From Chelonoidis abingdonii (taxonomy: Eukaryota; Chordata; Testudines; Testudinidae): a stretch of DNA of 64,000 nt. Positions 23,425-36,656 of the stretch are shown here, in pieces. The DNA lies in NCBI RefSeq assembly GCF_003597395.2, contig NC_133776.1, positions 33,596,157 to 33,660,156 of the forward strand, given 5' to 3'. The translations under genes were made by a program, and so were the position numbers. The notes under the pieces were generated by a model. It worked only from the letters and a program-made list of their open reading frames with translations, had not been told where the DNA came from and searched no databases. Positions within the stretch are counted from its first letter, which is position 1. Each line of letters starts with the position of its first letter.

Positions 23425-23924
23425 CTATGGCAATCAAACATATATGTTTACTAGACAATGGCAATAACGAAATACACAGGAGTAAGTACATTTTAGTCTC
23501 CTACAGTTAATTACACCAAGCCACAAAATCTGAAGGTATCAGTAGCAAACATGACAGAATTGTGCTTATAGAAACTACAGATGACATTCTATAGATGTGC
23601 ATCTATGTAATATCCATATAACACCTTTGGCACATGACTGAATTATTTCTGTTGGTTAAATATCTTTCAATACGGAAACTTTTAAAATATGATCTACAAA
23701 GGAAAAATATGGATTTGTCCCTTTTTTGCATGATGTTAAAGGAAGCCTGAGAGGTTTTGTTTTTTAAAAAAATATTTCTTTCTGCTTTATTTTTTTCTTT
23801 CACATTAGAAATTCAGGCCTTATCTACCTTGTTTTCCTGGAAGACTATGAAGAACTGAGGAACAGAAGGTATAGCACATCACGAGAAACCAGAGAAGTGA
23901 AAACTGATTAACTATTAACATTTA

Positions 23925-24110
23925 CACCTCTACCTCGATATAACGCTGTCCTTGGGAGCCAAAAAATCTTACTGAGGTGAGTGAAAGTGCATTATATCGA
24001 ACTTGCTTTGATCCGCCGGAATGCGCAGCCCCCCCCCCCCCTAGCTCTGCTTTACTATGTTATATCCAAATTCATGTTATATCAGGTTGCGTTATATCGG
24101 GGTAGAGGTG
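23925..24110. mobile_element. TIR MITE with TA target, mariner-like
   Basis: The ends 'cacctctacctcgatataac' and 'gttatatcggggtagaggtg' are TIRs of about 22 bp. Both sides are flanked by TA (23923-23924 and 24111-24112), as for Tc1/mariner insertions. The 186-bp element has a poly-C run at about 24030-24042 and no coding capacity. Superfamily is inferred from the TA flank only. Confidence 0.7.
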
Positions 24111-24159
24111 TATTTGACTTAACTATTTGGGAAAAATCCTTTCTTTAATAAGGATTGAC

Positions 24160-24429
24160 CACCACTCAGAGGTGATGTGTGGAGGAGGGCATGAGGGCGT
24201 CACGTTTCCCCCTTCAATTTCTGCCAAAGTGGTCCCAGTGGTGGTAGGAGCTCTCGGGGCTGTGACTCCTAAGCTGGGTGAGTGGCTCCAACAGATCCCA
24301 GGAACAACATCAGAGCTCTCTGTCCAGAAGAGTGCAGTGCTAGGAACAGCTAAGATGCTGCGCAGAACCCTCAAACTCCCAGGCCTTGGTAGAGGACCCG
24401 AGGTTGAGGAAGACACATACCACCCATAG
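24160..24429 (+). pseudogene. LINE polyprotein C-terminal tail fragment
   Basis: The plus-strand frame contains 'VVPVVVGALGAVTPKLGEWL' followed by 'LSVQKSAVLGTAKMLRRTL'. The VPVVVGALG...LQK..LLGTA.ILRR pattern is, to my knowledge, a recurrent C-terminal tail of LINE-type retrotransposon polyproteins in vertebrates and invertebrates. No reverse transcriptase core or start is present, so this is a 5'-truncated dead copy lying just after the TA-flanked MITE. The assignment rests on pattern memory, and the clade is not resolved. Confidence 0.45.
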
Positions 24430-27400
24430 GGGTGAGAGGGGAATTTTTTTATTTATAGTTTTTGTGGGGAATGGGTTCAAAATACACCCCCCCACTACCA
24501 ACAGTAACACGTTACCTCTGCCATTCCCATCCCTTCAATTAACAGCAGAGAACGCTCTCAACCCACATCTCTGAGTCATCTAAGTAGTTTCCTTGCAAAA
24601 ACAGGAAAGAAAACATTCAATTTTCCTGATATTTTAAGGTTCAAAAAGCAACAACAAAATAATACCTTCAGGTCTTCTTTAAAATTCATTACCAAACACA
24701 AAAGGAAACAGATCCAGTTTGCCCTTCCAGGTCCCTTGCAACCAATGCAACAGCAAGTGAGCCTTGCTTGAATGTTGTGTGGTATTCTGCATTCAAATTG
24801 GGGAGAATTAAGTAGTCAGCATTAGCTAGTTGCAGCACATAACTCTGAACTAAGAACACTCCTAGATATAAGACAAACTGACCATGCCCTATGGATATAA
24901 CTACAATCCTCCTATTGCCAGATTTGCATCACTCAGCCTGCAGGGCAGGCAAAGTAGGATTCCAAATGAGTTCTACTGGATTTCTGGTAAGTTGATTTCC
25001 TTGAGTTGAGGAAATCACTCTTTCTCTACACTGCCAAGGTATTACCATCATTAGTGCGGGTGGAACCCTTAGTATAGATAAGGCTCCCACAACCAGACCC
25101 ATTTTTACCCCTGTATTAGTTATACCTGTTACCTAGCAGGTTTAACTAGCAGAATGGTAAAAGTGCCAAAAGTCACTTGAACTTTTTCTATGCCTTTTTC
25201 AACTGATGGGAATCTTTCTTCTTTTTCTTTTTAGTATAGACATGGTCTTGGTGCAAAATCCAATTGACAGTTGTTCAAGATTATGGTTGCTATTAGTACC
25301 AGAGTTCTACTGTTGGCTGAGGGAGTCACAATGAGCCAAAACAGAGGTGCCTCAGGAAAGAATAACTGAAATCATAGCTCATTTGGGGCACACAAAGGAA
25401 TTTGTGAGTGGTACAATTAAACACATGCACAGGCAGTTTCAGTTTGAGCAGTGGGAAGACTATTACTCCTTCAGCTTTAGGCACAATGTTCCTCTCTTCA
25501 TCAGTTTTTCAACCCCCTCTAAACCTCAGCTCCTGCCAATGTACGTATATATATATATATATATCTCCCATAATATGGCTAGGCCAGGCCATTGTTTACA
25601 AAAGGTAGGCAGTAGATGAAATACACTTCTTTTTCCTTGCTAGTAACTATTCTTATTTAGAGACACAGGGCCAAATCATCCCCTTTGCAGACAGGCAGCA
25701 GGGAGATAAGAGCACAACTATCAGCCAGATGTGGCCAGTAAGCACAGAAAGGAAGAATGGAGCCAAAGTGGCACTGTCTCTCTTGTTGACTCACCAAGCC
25801 CACAGAAATTACTCTGTTTTGTAGAGTTATATGGGGTGGATGGAGCTCTCAGTCTGACATTTCCCCTTAGGCAATCTGCACTATTTGTATTGGATTTTCC
25901 CACTGGAATTTGATTCTGCCCCAGGGAGAGTTAAAATCTTATTCATGGCTACTCCTCCATTCAGAAAGCGGGCATTGTGTAACTGTGGACAGAAACCCAG
26001 AGTCATGCTATCTGGAGGAAAGATGAGGGACCAGGGAGAAGTACAGAGAGGCTGATTTCTACACAAATGCCCTAATGTGAGGGTAGAACTGGAGTTCCTG
26101 TGAATGATGGGCAGCTACATGATCAGAAAGCATAAATGGTGTGGCTATCTGCATGTCTACAGACCCACAAGGGGTAGGAACTATGCATAGCCTCTGAGGT
26201 ACTTTTGCCTTGTCTTGTTTTTTAGTGGGAGGCAATAAGCATTCTCAGTTTGATTAGGCCAGAGGTGAAGTTGATTTAGTGAGTGATACCCTGAAGAACT
26301 GGTGAGCCACTTCATCATCAAATGGAGTCACAGAGAGCAACACAATAATCACAGTGTTACATCCTGGCATTGTGTTTCTATTAAGACATTGCTGTGTTGG
26401 AATTCAGCCTCATCACATGCTGGACAATATCAAGACACACATGACACAGCACTGTCAGAATGTCATTCCTGGATCATCAATGTGGGTCACTGCGGCTCCA
26501 TTAAGCAATACCTTCTCTCTTTCCCTCCTCTCTTTTCCCCTCCCCAGCACGGCTGCTTGAAGGGGTGGTTGCCAGGAGCCTTTAGCCTATTTGACACGCA
26601 TAAACGGCATAACTGTGTTAGTCATGCAATACAGGAGGTGGCTTTGACAGATGTGGCACTCATGCTCCTAGAGCTCAGGCAAAGCAAGAGGAGTGCCAGT
26701 CCTACTCATAGATTCAAAAGAACTGTCAGGGTCCAATAGGTGCATCATTGTTTCAGTGAAAATTAGGGATGGATCAGCCAGGTGACGGCTGGGGTCAGAT
26801 TAAGTGAGAGATCAGAATTTGGATTAAAGGTTGAATCAGGGGTAGAGTCTGAGGTTCTAATGTAATGGAATTGTAATTCTGTGAGCTGTTATGAAAATTC
26901 AGCTCAAAGTGAGGGAAGTCTTGCAAGATCTGCTATTCTCATGAGGTTTTCAGCATTGTATCCAAAATCTTGAGAGCCGCTTCTCACAAAATTTCAGAAT
27001 TTGAACCCAAATTGAAAAGAACCCAGGTTCTAGTTCTAGACCTGGCCCAGAATCCAAAATAAAGGAATAAATTAAAATGTCAGAGTTCATATCCAGCTTC
27101 CCACCGCCTGAAATTCAAAGGGATTCAGATTTGACCATTCTCTGGTGGAACATATATGTTACAAATGGCAATCCTATTGTTTGATATGTAGACACTGACC
27201 CATATGCCTAAGAAACTGGGGAAGGAAGAAACAGAGTAAATCTCACTATAATTTCAATCAGCACAGGAACTGGCAAGCAGAGGGACAAATGGAATTTAGA
27301 TTTCTGTCTTCTCCTATATAGTTAAATGTCTGTGCAAAAAGTTTGTATTGATAAGAAAGGGCTATAAAACCACAAGCACTCAGCTATGTAAACAACTTGA

Positions 27401-30280
27401 GCAGTAAATAAGGAAAACAGGAAGGTATGTGCTGAAATAAGAAGATGCAGGGTGTTGTCAGGAAACACACTGAACAGAACAATTCAATGCCCTGAACTGG
27501 CAGAGCAAATATCTTTCAAGTGAAGATTTAGCTATACTTCTTGGGATAGGATTGAATTGGAGGAAACCAGCAATTTGCACAGTCTTTACTCTTACATGTA
27601 CAAATCAGTACATGTCAAAAGGTGACAATTAAAAAATGACATAACTAACACAGTAAACCTCTTGCAGCAGCACAAAAGACTGAGGCCAAAATGACTCAGG
27701 ACTCTTTCCCCCAGCACAGCAAAGGTATATCAAAGCATATTCTCATCTTGATACACTGAATTTTTAACTGCACAACTCTGTAATTGCAATGGGATTTGGG
27801 TGGCTAAAAGATAGTGATTTAAATTGAGAATATATCCGCTGATCTCCAAAGCAGGAGCCAGAGAAAGCCATTTATCTTGCTCCAATCTAGGTCAAAGAAA
27901 ACAGGAAGGTATCTTATATTGACTTAACAATATAAAAGTGAGAACAGGATGGGAAGCAAGGAAATTAAAATGCACTGGAAGAAGGGAATAGAGGTGGCAA
28001 GTGCACATTACTGAAGGCAGTTCAATTTTCCAGCACTGAGATTTTGATCCTGGTTCACTGTGGAATATTTGACTCAGTTAAACTAATGAGGATATCTCCC
28101 AATACAGATATTATTTGTGCTCTTAAGTTTATTACTGCTGTTTTTCAGAAGTTAAAAATTCCTCAGAAGTCGTCGTTTCTATAATGACTTGCAGACTTTA
28201 TTTTTTTCACTTGGTACAAATTGCAAATAGATTTAAAGAGATTTTTATTAATTGGAAAAGTATTTTGTAGCTAAAGATTTATCAATATTAGGACAAATTC
28301 TAGTGTGTGACTGGAAACAGGTGTAGTAAATGCAACCTCAAACAGTCACATCACTGTATTGCCAAAATACTGTTAATATGCTTCAGTCTTGTCTGAGACT
28401 TGCCCTCTCTTTTGTGCCACAGTATTCCTGCTAAGAGCATATAGGCCACTGTCTAGTCAGGAAACCCATGTTTGTGGGCACATAAACATGCAGACCAACC
28501 CCTGCATCAGCTAGGCATGTCCCATTAGGCACGTTCATAAAAAAAAAATAATGGAGGACCCACAGCATATGGTGTCGCCACAGTTTTTTGGAAGAGGCAA
28601 AATCCGGCAGTCCATGTGCCTTTTTCTCTTCCTGTCGTTCTTCTGGCATGCAGCTAGAGTCCAATGCCAACCATTCTGTGCTTCCATTCATCTCTGTCAT
28701 GGAAACCTTTTATCTGAATTGTAGAGAGTGAGTAAGATGCTTTATTTTTTCTACTTTGTTCAAATGCTTGCATTAATGTGAATTTTAATGTTATTATTTT
28801 AAGTGGCACTTTTAAAGCAATTTCTGTCTTCTTTTTTTTATTCAAAGAGGAACAGCCAGAAATATAAAATCAAAGTCAATGACCAAATTCTTCTGTCAGA
28901 CATATGAATCACATTGATGGAAACCCCATACATAAATACCAGGATAAAATGTGGCTGTAGAATTGATATCAAAAGGGCAAATCCAGCCACTAGACACACA
29001 AGGAATTTCAATTAAGGGCAATAGGTATTTTAAGAACGGATTGACAACAAGACATAGTTGAATTGATGTAAGGAGCACGCTGAAGAGAGAAAACTCCTTT
29101 TTGAACATTGTATTTTGTGTATTTTTAAAAAGGCTCATTTTTTAATGTGTTCTCATAACACAAGACTTAACTCTGGGAGTCATCACATGCACTGAAGTCA
29201 CACTGGAGCCAAAGGAGCTTAGCTCATTGTGAGGGCTTTCAGCAGGACTAGGCTTAAAATTTAAATGCTTATACACTGACCATACTGTCCTGAAAAAGGT
29301 AAAGTACTAGTAATGCCCTGGGTAAAACACTGTGGCATCTGGGATCCTAGTAAATAGCGTAGGGGAAGAAACACAATATAACTCTGCAGTTTCCATCAGC
29401 GCAGGAACCGGCAAACAGAGGTGAAAAAATGGGATTTCTCTCTCTCTACCTTTCCCCGTAGATCTGTACTAAACAAATTCAGTCAACATTATAAACCAAA
29501 CAGCAAAGAAAACCAGAACATCTATCTTTTGTTTGTCATGGCACAAGAACTGTTGAATGGGGGCGGGGGAAACCAAGTTGAGTTTAGCTCTATCAGCTCT
29601 TTCCTGGGGCTCAGTTCTTCTTTCCTCCAAGGGGTGCCACTGACTGCTTTGTTCTCTTTCCCAACTGTTCTTCTGCTCCTTCAGCAGTGACCTTACCAGA
29701 CGTTGGAGGAATGTAGCATTAGACCACAGGAAGCTGTTGATAGCTCTAAATTTCAAGATATTTTTTCTGCATATGCGTTCTTGGGCCCCAGAGAGGGGAG
29801 GAGAATAGCTGATCTTTCTTTGCCATTCATTTAATAATGGTAATTTGAATGTTTTATTTTTTCCCAGAGCGACTGTGAGGAAGAATGGAGAAAAACTTAA
29901 ATTGGTGATACAGAACTACCGTTTCCCATCATCCTGTTATCTTGGCAAATATTCACATTACAGCAATAATCCACTTGATTGCTTAAATAAATGGGGTGAT
30001 TATTTTTAAAGCCAAGATAAAATTAGGTTTCTGTAACAAATGAAAACATTCTTTGTTTGCATCCTATAAAAAGACTTACAGAACCCAGAAGAATTTAGCG
30101 CAGCTGCAATTACTGCTTAGCAAATACAAGGACTTCCTAGAGTTTGTCTACAATGCAGTAGAGAGGTATTATTCCCAGAGTGAGGAGACAGATTTGTGCT
30201 AGCTCAGCTCAAGCTAGCTTACTAAAAATAGCAGTAGCTGCTTTCAACAGCAGTTTTTATTCAAGCTCTGGCATGGTCTT

Positions 30281-30425
30281 CCTTTGGAACTTTGAGCAAG
30301 TCCTTTACCTTCTCTGCCTCAGCAACTCCATTCATAACATAGGGATAATATTACTTCCTTACTAAAGAGGGGTGTTTTGAGAATTAATTACTTAATGGTT
30401 GTTGAATACCATATAAGTATTATTA
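30281..30425 (+). repeat. MIR fragment
   Basis: MIR-like sequence: 'tttgagcaagtcctttacct', 'tctctgcctcagcaactcc', 'cataacatagggataatatt' and 'gtgttttgagaattaatta' are in the order expected of MIR in forward orientation. It lies in GRK7 intron 2. Confidence 0.6.
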
Positions 30426-30839
30426 GTGTAAGAGAAGAATTTCAGTCTACTCTACAGATACTTAAGGAGATCCTCTGGAAATGAAAACAAAAATAGTATT
30501 AGAGCTTTTAATAGCACTATGAGTGGGCAACTTACTCAGCAGAAGTCATCAAACAAATATTACAATTTGTGCAGGTGTTTTCCTTCTCTGCTTATTTCTA
30601 GCGTAGCAGGAAATATTAGCAGGTGATGATGAGCCAAAACTTCTATGGTGCTCAGCACCCTAAATGCCACTAAAATCTGTGCGATTTAAGGGTGCTTGCA
30701 TCTTATTGGTACCACTTTTAGCATCAGGACTCATGCTAGAGATACAATTAGGTTAAAGTCACTCTAAATAAAGAGCCAAATTCAGTCAACACATACATGG
30801 GTACAAGCCCAGACTTCACCTGCTCTTGTGGCTGTAGAG

Positions 30840-31282
30840 CAGGGGTGACCAACCTGAGCCTGAGAAGGAGCCAGAATTTACCAATGTACATTGCCAAAGA
30901 GCCACAATAATATGTTAGTAGCCCCCCATTAGCTCCCACCTGCCTGCTCCCAGTGCCTCCTGCCCATTGGCACCCCTGCCAATCAGCGCCTCCTCCTCCC
31001 TTCCTGCACCTCCTGATCAGCTGTTTGTGGCATGCAGGAGGCTCTGGGTGGGGGGGAGTGGGAGGAGTGAGGGCACAGCAGGCTCAAGGGAGGGGGTGGG
31101 AAGGGGTGGAGTGGGGGCAGGACCTGTGGCAGAGCAAGGGGTTGAGCAGTGAACACCCCCTGGCACACTGGAAAGTTGTTGCCTGTAGCTCCAGCCCCTA
31201 CACAAGGTGCCTACACAAGGAGCCGCATATTAACTTCTGAAGAGTCGCATATTGCTCTGGAGCCACAGGTTGGCCACCCCTG
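30840..31282. mobile_element. hAT-type MITE, 443 bp, perfect duplication
   Basis: Ends 'caggggtgaccaacctgagc' and 'aggttggccacccctg' are TIRs. Flanks 30832-30839 and 31283-31290 are both 'ctgtagag'. The core has 'tgccaatcagcgcct' (NF-Y-type CCAAT site), 'gatcagctgtttgtggcat' and 'gcaggaggctctgggtgg', shared with the elements at 7150 and 3344. The apparent frames at 30953-31240 and on the opposite strand are inside this non-coding element. Confidence 0.9.
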
Positions 31283-32417
31283 CTGTAGAGTCTGTGCCTA
31301 GTTTTGCATTTTGACAACATATTGTTAATGTGTGGGAGTGGGGAAGAGGATGACTTTTTTTTCAGTCATTTTTGGCCAGATTTTGATACCCTTAATCACA
31401 CTGAGTGGAACCTTACTCTGAAAACAAAGGGACTGTTCACAATGTGATCAAGGGTACTTGGATTTTGTGAGTAGCCTACATCGACAGTACCACAGCTTAT
31501 GGATTGCTCACAAAAGTATCATGTAAACCTCATTCAGCCAAAGGCAGCCAAATCAACATTTCAAAGAAAAATACGATTGGCCAAGTATTTTAGGCCATAT
31601 AACCCTTTCCCTGCCACATGCATGTTTCTGACAATATGCAGTAAATACACCCAAAATGTATGCTGTGCACTCATACCATATTGATCAACAAAACTGTCAG
31701 ATAGGTTCCTATATTTCACAAATAATTATATGAATTTCAAACCATTATCTAAACTGCTATATGGTACTTGAAGACATCATTCCAATATACTTATGCCTCA
31801 TGGTTTCCATAATAGCTAATTGCTTCAAACAATAGAGACTAAAATTAATAACAGTATTTATATGGTGTTTTTCATCTTCCAACAGCTTCATAAGTGTTCA
31901 CTAATTAATCCTCATAACAGTCCTATGCTCTAGATAAGGAATATTCTCTCTCTTTTTTTTTTTTTTTTTTTTTTACTGTTTAACAATTATGAGTGACTGT
32001 TAGGTTGGGCTGTGCAGGATTGAGCCTTTAATGCCAAACGAAGTCCCGTTGTGATACTCCAGTCTTGCAAGGGGCACTTAAAGCTGGCCTAAAGGGGCCC
32101 AGGGGTTCCCTTGACATTAAAGAAATCTCCTGGTGATCACCTGCTCTCCTCCACTGTGTAAGATGTGGGTCAGAAATTAGAAAGTAGGTGGCTAATGTAC
32201 CCAGCATGCTGGTGATCTTTGGCCAGTAAAAAAGCCCTTCAACCAGGCCCAGAATGGAGGGAGGCAGAAGGCTGGCAGATTCACCTTTGCTTCCCCAACT
32301 CTGCTCAGCATGACGTTGATGCCTCTAAGGATCAAGTCCTGGTAAAGTGCTATGAGAGTCATGAGTAAAGAGACAAACTATTACACTATTATACTATCAC
32401 TAACAGATGCTTTATAA

Positions 32418-32634
32418 TAGTGGTTCTCTACCTTTTTTCATTTGCAGAACCCTAACAAATTTTTAATGGATGTGTGGACCCCTTTGGAAATCTCAGATTT
32501 AGTCTGCAGACCCCCGGGGTCCATGGATCACAGGTTAAAAACTACTGTTCTATGGTAATGACAACCTTTTGTGGACCCCTTAGACATAGGTTGCAGACCC
32601 CCGGGGTCCACAAACAACAGGTTGAGAACTACTG
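32418..32634. mobile_element. hAT-type MITE with internal direct repeat
   Basis: Ends 'tagtggttctctacc' and 'ggttgagaactactg' are TIRs. Flanks 32410-32417 (ctttataa) and 32635-32642 (ctttatac) match at 7 of 8. A 'cagacccccggggtcca' segment occurs twice inside (about 32507-32523 and 32594-32610) together with 'cctttggaaatctc' and 'tttgtggaccccttaga' halves, so the element contains a diverged internal duplication. Confidence 0.8.
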
Positions 32635-33676
32635 CTTTATACCATCTAGCAGGATCCATTTTTTAAAAAAATAGCAAAATCCCACTAGTGAAAAAGAGTA
32701 AACTCAATGTATCAGAGAGCTATGATGAAATCAGTCCTGGTTTTGAAAATATTAAATAGTGGTAATATATAAAATAATCACTTTGTTGCTAATTCTGAAC
32801 AAATGCTGAGCTGTCACTTTAAAAGCACAAAGGAAGAGTAACTTCTGCAGAATCTTAACCAACAGGATTGGTGTGTGCTCGTGAACAAAGATCAGCAGTA
32901 TCAGAACTGGCTAAGCTATTTTTCATTTCAGAATTGTGACTCCCTACGCACTAGTTCTAAGCTGTCTTGAAACGAAACCGCAAGTTTCAGGAACATCTAA
33001 ATAGCTTTTCTTTTGTTTTCCTAAGAAACCTAATCTTACAAAAAACAAACATACAGGAGGGCAAAGGGACATTCTGAATATGATTTTAAGCAAAACATGT
33101 TTTTCCTATTCAAATATTATGATGTCCTTCAAATATATAAAACACAGCACAGGAAAACTGTTAAGAAGCCTATATACACATCTTAAGGGGCTTTGCTTTT
33201 ATGATTACTATAATGTCAATAGAATCCCTTGAAGTGTTTGCATAACTTTATTGCTCACAGTTATCAATGTACCATTTAAGCTCTCTCTCTCTCTGGCTTG
33301 CATGTGTTGTTGCCTGCAGACTGCATGGTCCCTGCTTGCCTGGACCTGATTCTGCTTTCTTCACAGAACCATCCCTCCACATGAGCTTGGGCCTTGTCCC
33401 TTTACCCATTTAGCAAGGAGGGTGGGCTCTGCAATTAGCCCCAACCATCCTGGTCCCCTTTCTTCATTTCCTTTCTCTCTTGTTGCTCTGAGGTGGTCAC
33501 TCTGCCAAGTAGGTAGGGATCCTTTCTGACTGAAGGCACAAGTACAGAGTGTTATCTTGCAAAATTTTCTTTACACATCTTAAGATTTGTCTGTTTCTTT
33601 GGTCACTGTTGGTGCTATTAGGGAAGAAATGCTTCTTAACAGCAGAAAGACCTTGGCCTACAAATCTGCAGAAGGC

Positions 33677-33840
33677 TATTCCCTGAGCCTAGGACAGGTA
33701 ACAGTGGGTACTTAAATTGACCAGGGTTCATCCTGAGCCAAGGACAGGTCAGGGTGGGTGCCTTACGCCCCAAGCCCAGGATGGGAAAGGATGAAGTGCC
33801 TAAACTAACCAGGTTATGCCTTGAGCCATTACCCATTGTA
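33677..33840. repeat. Degenerate minisatellite
   Basis: An imperfect tandem of a roughly 50-60-bp unit: 'cctgagcctaggacaggtaa', 'cctgagccaaggacaggtca', 'aagcccaggatgggaaagg' and 'ccttgagccattacccat', with intervening 'gtgggtacttaaattgacc', 'gtgggtgcc' and 'gtgcctaaactaacc' segments. The copies are strongly diverged. Confidence 0.45.
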
Positions 33841-34936
33841 GGGTAAAGGTGAGGTGTCCTAAATTATGCACACACTTACCTGCACTAAAAGCTACATTAA
33901 TGTTAACTTGTAAAATACCTGACTTACTATAACAACCACACTCAGTATGGCCCAAGCCTGCTCCCACTGAAATCAATGGCAAAATTCCACTGACTTCAAT
34001 GGAACATAATTTGGCCCCCTAAGACTGAGCATACTGCATATCTTAAGGGATTGACGTTAACACCACAAGCAAAATCCTGCTCACCTTTCTTACACCAATG
34101 AATTCAGCATTATTACACATATAAATAAGACCAGCAAGACTGGGCTCCATATGCAACAATATAAGAAGTACATATGTGCAACATGGCCGAGTTACGACTG
34201 CTGTGGAAACCCTAGCCCAGCTCATCCAGTCCAGTAGGAGGAAGACAAGGGAAGGAAAGTTATGTAAAGATTGCTTTGTGAGGATGCTCTCATAGTGTTC
34301 CATCAAGAAGATGGAGTTTGCCTCATATGCAAAAGTCTATGCTAGAGTTAATTATAAACAGTTGGGTTTTTTAAATTATTTATTTAATAAGTTTTAACAA
34401 GCTTATAACTCTTTGCCATATATAAATAGCAGAAACAAAACAATCATTACAACAGTTAGATATTGTTTAAAGAGACATTATACAGGAATATAGTCAGAGA
34501 TCTTTCAATTTAACAAGGTGCTACTGTATTATTGAGTGAGCAGCATTATGTTGTTTCCAATGAAGCATGTTTTTAATGATGACTCTTCTTGTTCACATGT
34601 AGAGCAAAATTGTGTTTAACACTGTCTTTGTTAAAATATTAACCTATTATCTAACACAATGCATTTTTTCCAGCACAGATAAAGCCTAGAGATTTGCAGG
34701 AGTGCAGCTACACTGGTAGCTAGCGAGTGATAGCTGTAACTGGACCAAATTCACTGTGTAGAAAAGGACTAATATTTAGAGGTCTCTTCATTAAGATCTT
34801 GACTGCTTTATAATTATGAAGGGCTATAGGTGCCAGGGGCTCCCTTGACCCCCCAGGCATTACTATCCATCATTCATTCTCTTTCCTCCCACATTTCATA
34901 GCATATGAGGGCTCTAGGAGTCAAACACACAGGAAA

Positions 34937-35205
34937 GGGAGCATAAGAATGGTCATACTGGGTCAGACAAATGGTCCATCTAGTCTAGTATCCTGTCTTC
35001 CAACAGTGGCCAATGCCAAGTACTTCAGAAGGAATGAACAGACCAGGCAATCATCAAATGATCCATCCCCTTCATCCCAGCTTCTGGCAATCAGAGGCTA
35101 GAGACACCAGAGCATGGGGTTGCATCTCTGACCATCCTGACTAATAGCCATTGATGGACTAGCCTCCATGAACTTATCTAGTTCTTTTTTGAATCCCAGA
35201 GAAGA
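34937..35205 (-). mobile_element. CR1 LINE 3' end fragment
   Basis: In minus orientation this is the conserved CR1 3' UTR. Reading plus, 'cataagaatggtcatactgg' and 'gtcagacaaatggtccatct' are the complement of the 3' tail seen at the end of the long CR1 at 41264. They are followed by 'aacagtggccaatgccaag' and 'catgaacttatctagttc'. It is 5'-truncated as usual for CR1 and lies in GRK7 intron 2. Confidence 0.85.
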
Positions 35206-36412
35206 TCTGGGTGAAAACAAATAAAGGCAAAGGTGGCCTGTCTCTGAGACAGTCTTTTGGGATTCAGCTCTATGAGCTTGGTCTATTAGTCTATTGCCTC
35301 TTACTCGGGCCTACTTTCTGCCCCTCCACTTGGGGCATACTACATTGCTGCCAGTCAGGGCAACTTCAGGAAAGGTGCGGCTTGTGACTGACCTTCTCAG
35401 CTGACCTGTCTCTGTTGCCAGCAATCTGAGGTGGAACAGCCTTCTTCCTGTTCACCAACCCTTCCTGTGACAGGCTTCCCTTTTTAACTACCTCCCACTC
35501 CAGGGTGATCTAGCCTTGCAGATGTACCTCATTAGGACTGAACAGGCCCAGAAGAGTTTGTTGGTCTCCTCAAAGCTAGAGTGAGGGTATGTCCCTTCAC
35601 AAGAGCATAAAGAAAACCAGTCAGTTCCTCCTTGTTACCCATTCCTATTATATGAGATAAAGAGGACACTACAAATGAAAGAACAGTAATTTTAAAATAA
35701 ATGTAACACAACCCTGCTTTACATACCATATATTCAACCTGAGTAACCTCACATGTATGCACTTCTAGATAAAAGAATGCCTAGGCAATAGGCATAGGTA
35801 TATCCTGAAGACCAGTTTCAGTACATGCTTGTTTCAATAAGGAAATTTAATGTAGTGCTTATGTACTATATGCTATTTTAAATCACTCATTACTTCTCTA
35901 TTTCTAAAATGGGCATTCTTCAAACCTGGTCATTTTTATGGATTCTACCATCCTAATCATAATGATCTGAATCCAGGAACCACCAAGTATCTCAGAAAAA
36001 ACAGAGTATTTCCTTCATAGGACTAAAGTTATCTAAACTATCTAACCATTAAAACTAATATTAGCTATTTTAATTATTTACAACTGTCTTTAAGTAGAGG
36101 CAAGAAAATATGAATGACAAGCTAGGAAGGAGAGCCAGAGGAAACGGAGGAAACTAAGGAAATGTGGCTAATGTAACTCCTTATATATCCTGGCATGAAG
36201 GATTACTTAATTCACTGATCATACAAAAATGACCAAATCAGATTCAAAAAACCTTTCCATACATACAAACAAAATCACCTTTGGGTTGGAAAAAGTACAT
36301 GAGCAATTACAGGGTAATTTCACTAGAGAGTTGCAAGTGCCTAAAACAGGGACTTACGATGGAAATGCTTCCTTAAGTAGAATGCCACTACTTTCATGCG
36401 AATAACCTAACA

Positions 36413-36656
36413 CAAGCGGTTCCCAAACTTGTTCCACTGCTTGTGCAGGGAAAGCCCCTGGTGGGCCGAGCCAGTTTGTTTACCTGCCGTATCTTGGCCT
36501 GTGCCGCTTCCAGCAGCTCCCATTGGCCTGGAGCAGCGAACCACGACCACTGGGAGCCGCGATTGGCCGAACCTGCAGACGAGGCAGGTAAACAAACCAG
36601 CCCGGCCTGCCAAGGGCTTTCCCTGTACAAGCGGCAGAACAAGTTTGAAAACACTG
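36413..36656. mobile_element. hAT-type MITE, 244 bp
   Basis: Ends 'caagcggttcccaaacttgt' and 'acaagtttgaaaacactg' are TIRs. Flanks 36405-36412 (acctaaca) and 36657-36664 (acttaaca) match at 7 of 8. It is a shortened relative of 20926-21258: both contain 'cagggaaagcccctgg', 'tttgtttacctgccg' and 'cctggagcagcgaaccac'. Confidence 0.85.

Noticed and set aside
23925..24110. Inverted 'gcgttatatcgg' ends taken for an operator or CRISPR-like repeat
   Set aside because: Only one pair exists, flanked by TA duplications, which fits a short DNA transposon.
25540..25565. (TA)n run and other short simple repeats, including T-run 31949-31976 and (CT)n at 33283
   Set aside because: Ordinary microsatellites without context; not worth separate features.
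26302..26739. Plus-strand frame of 145 codons in GRK7 intron 2
   Set aside because: No recognisable domain, cysteine/histidine spacing only by chance, no conserved neighbours; kept out of the gene list.
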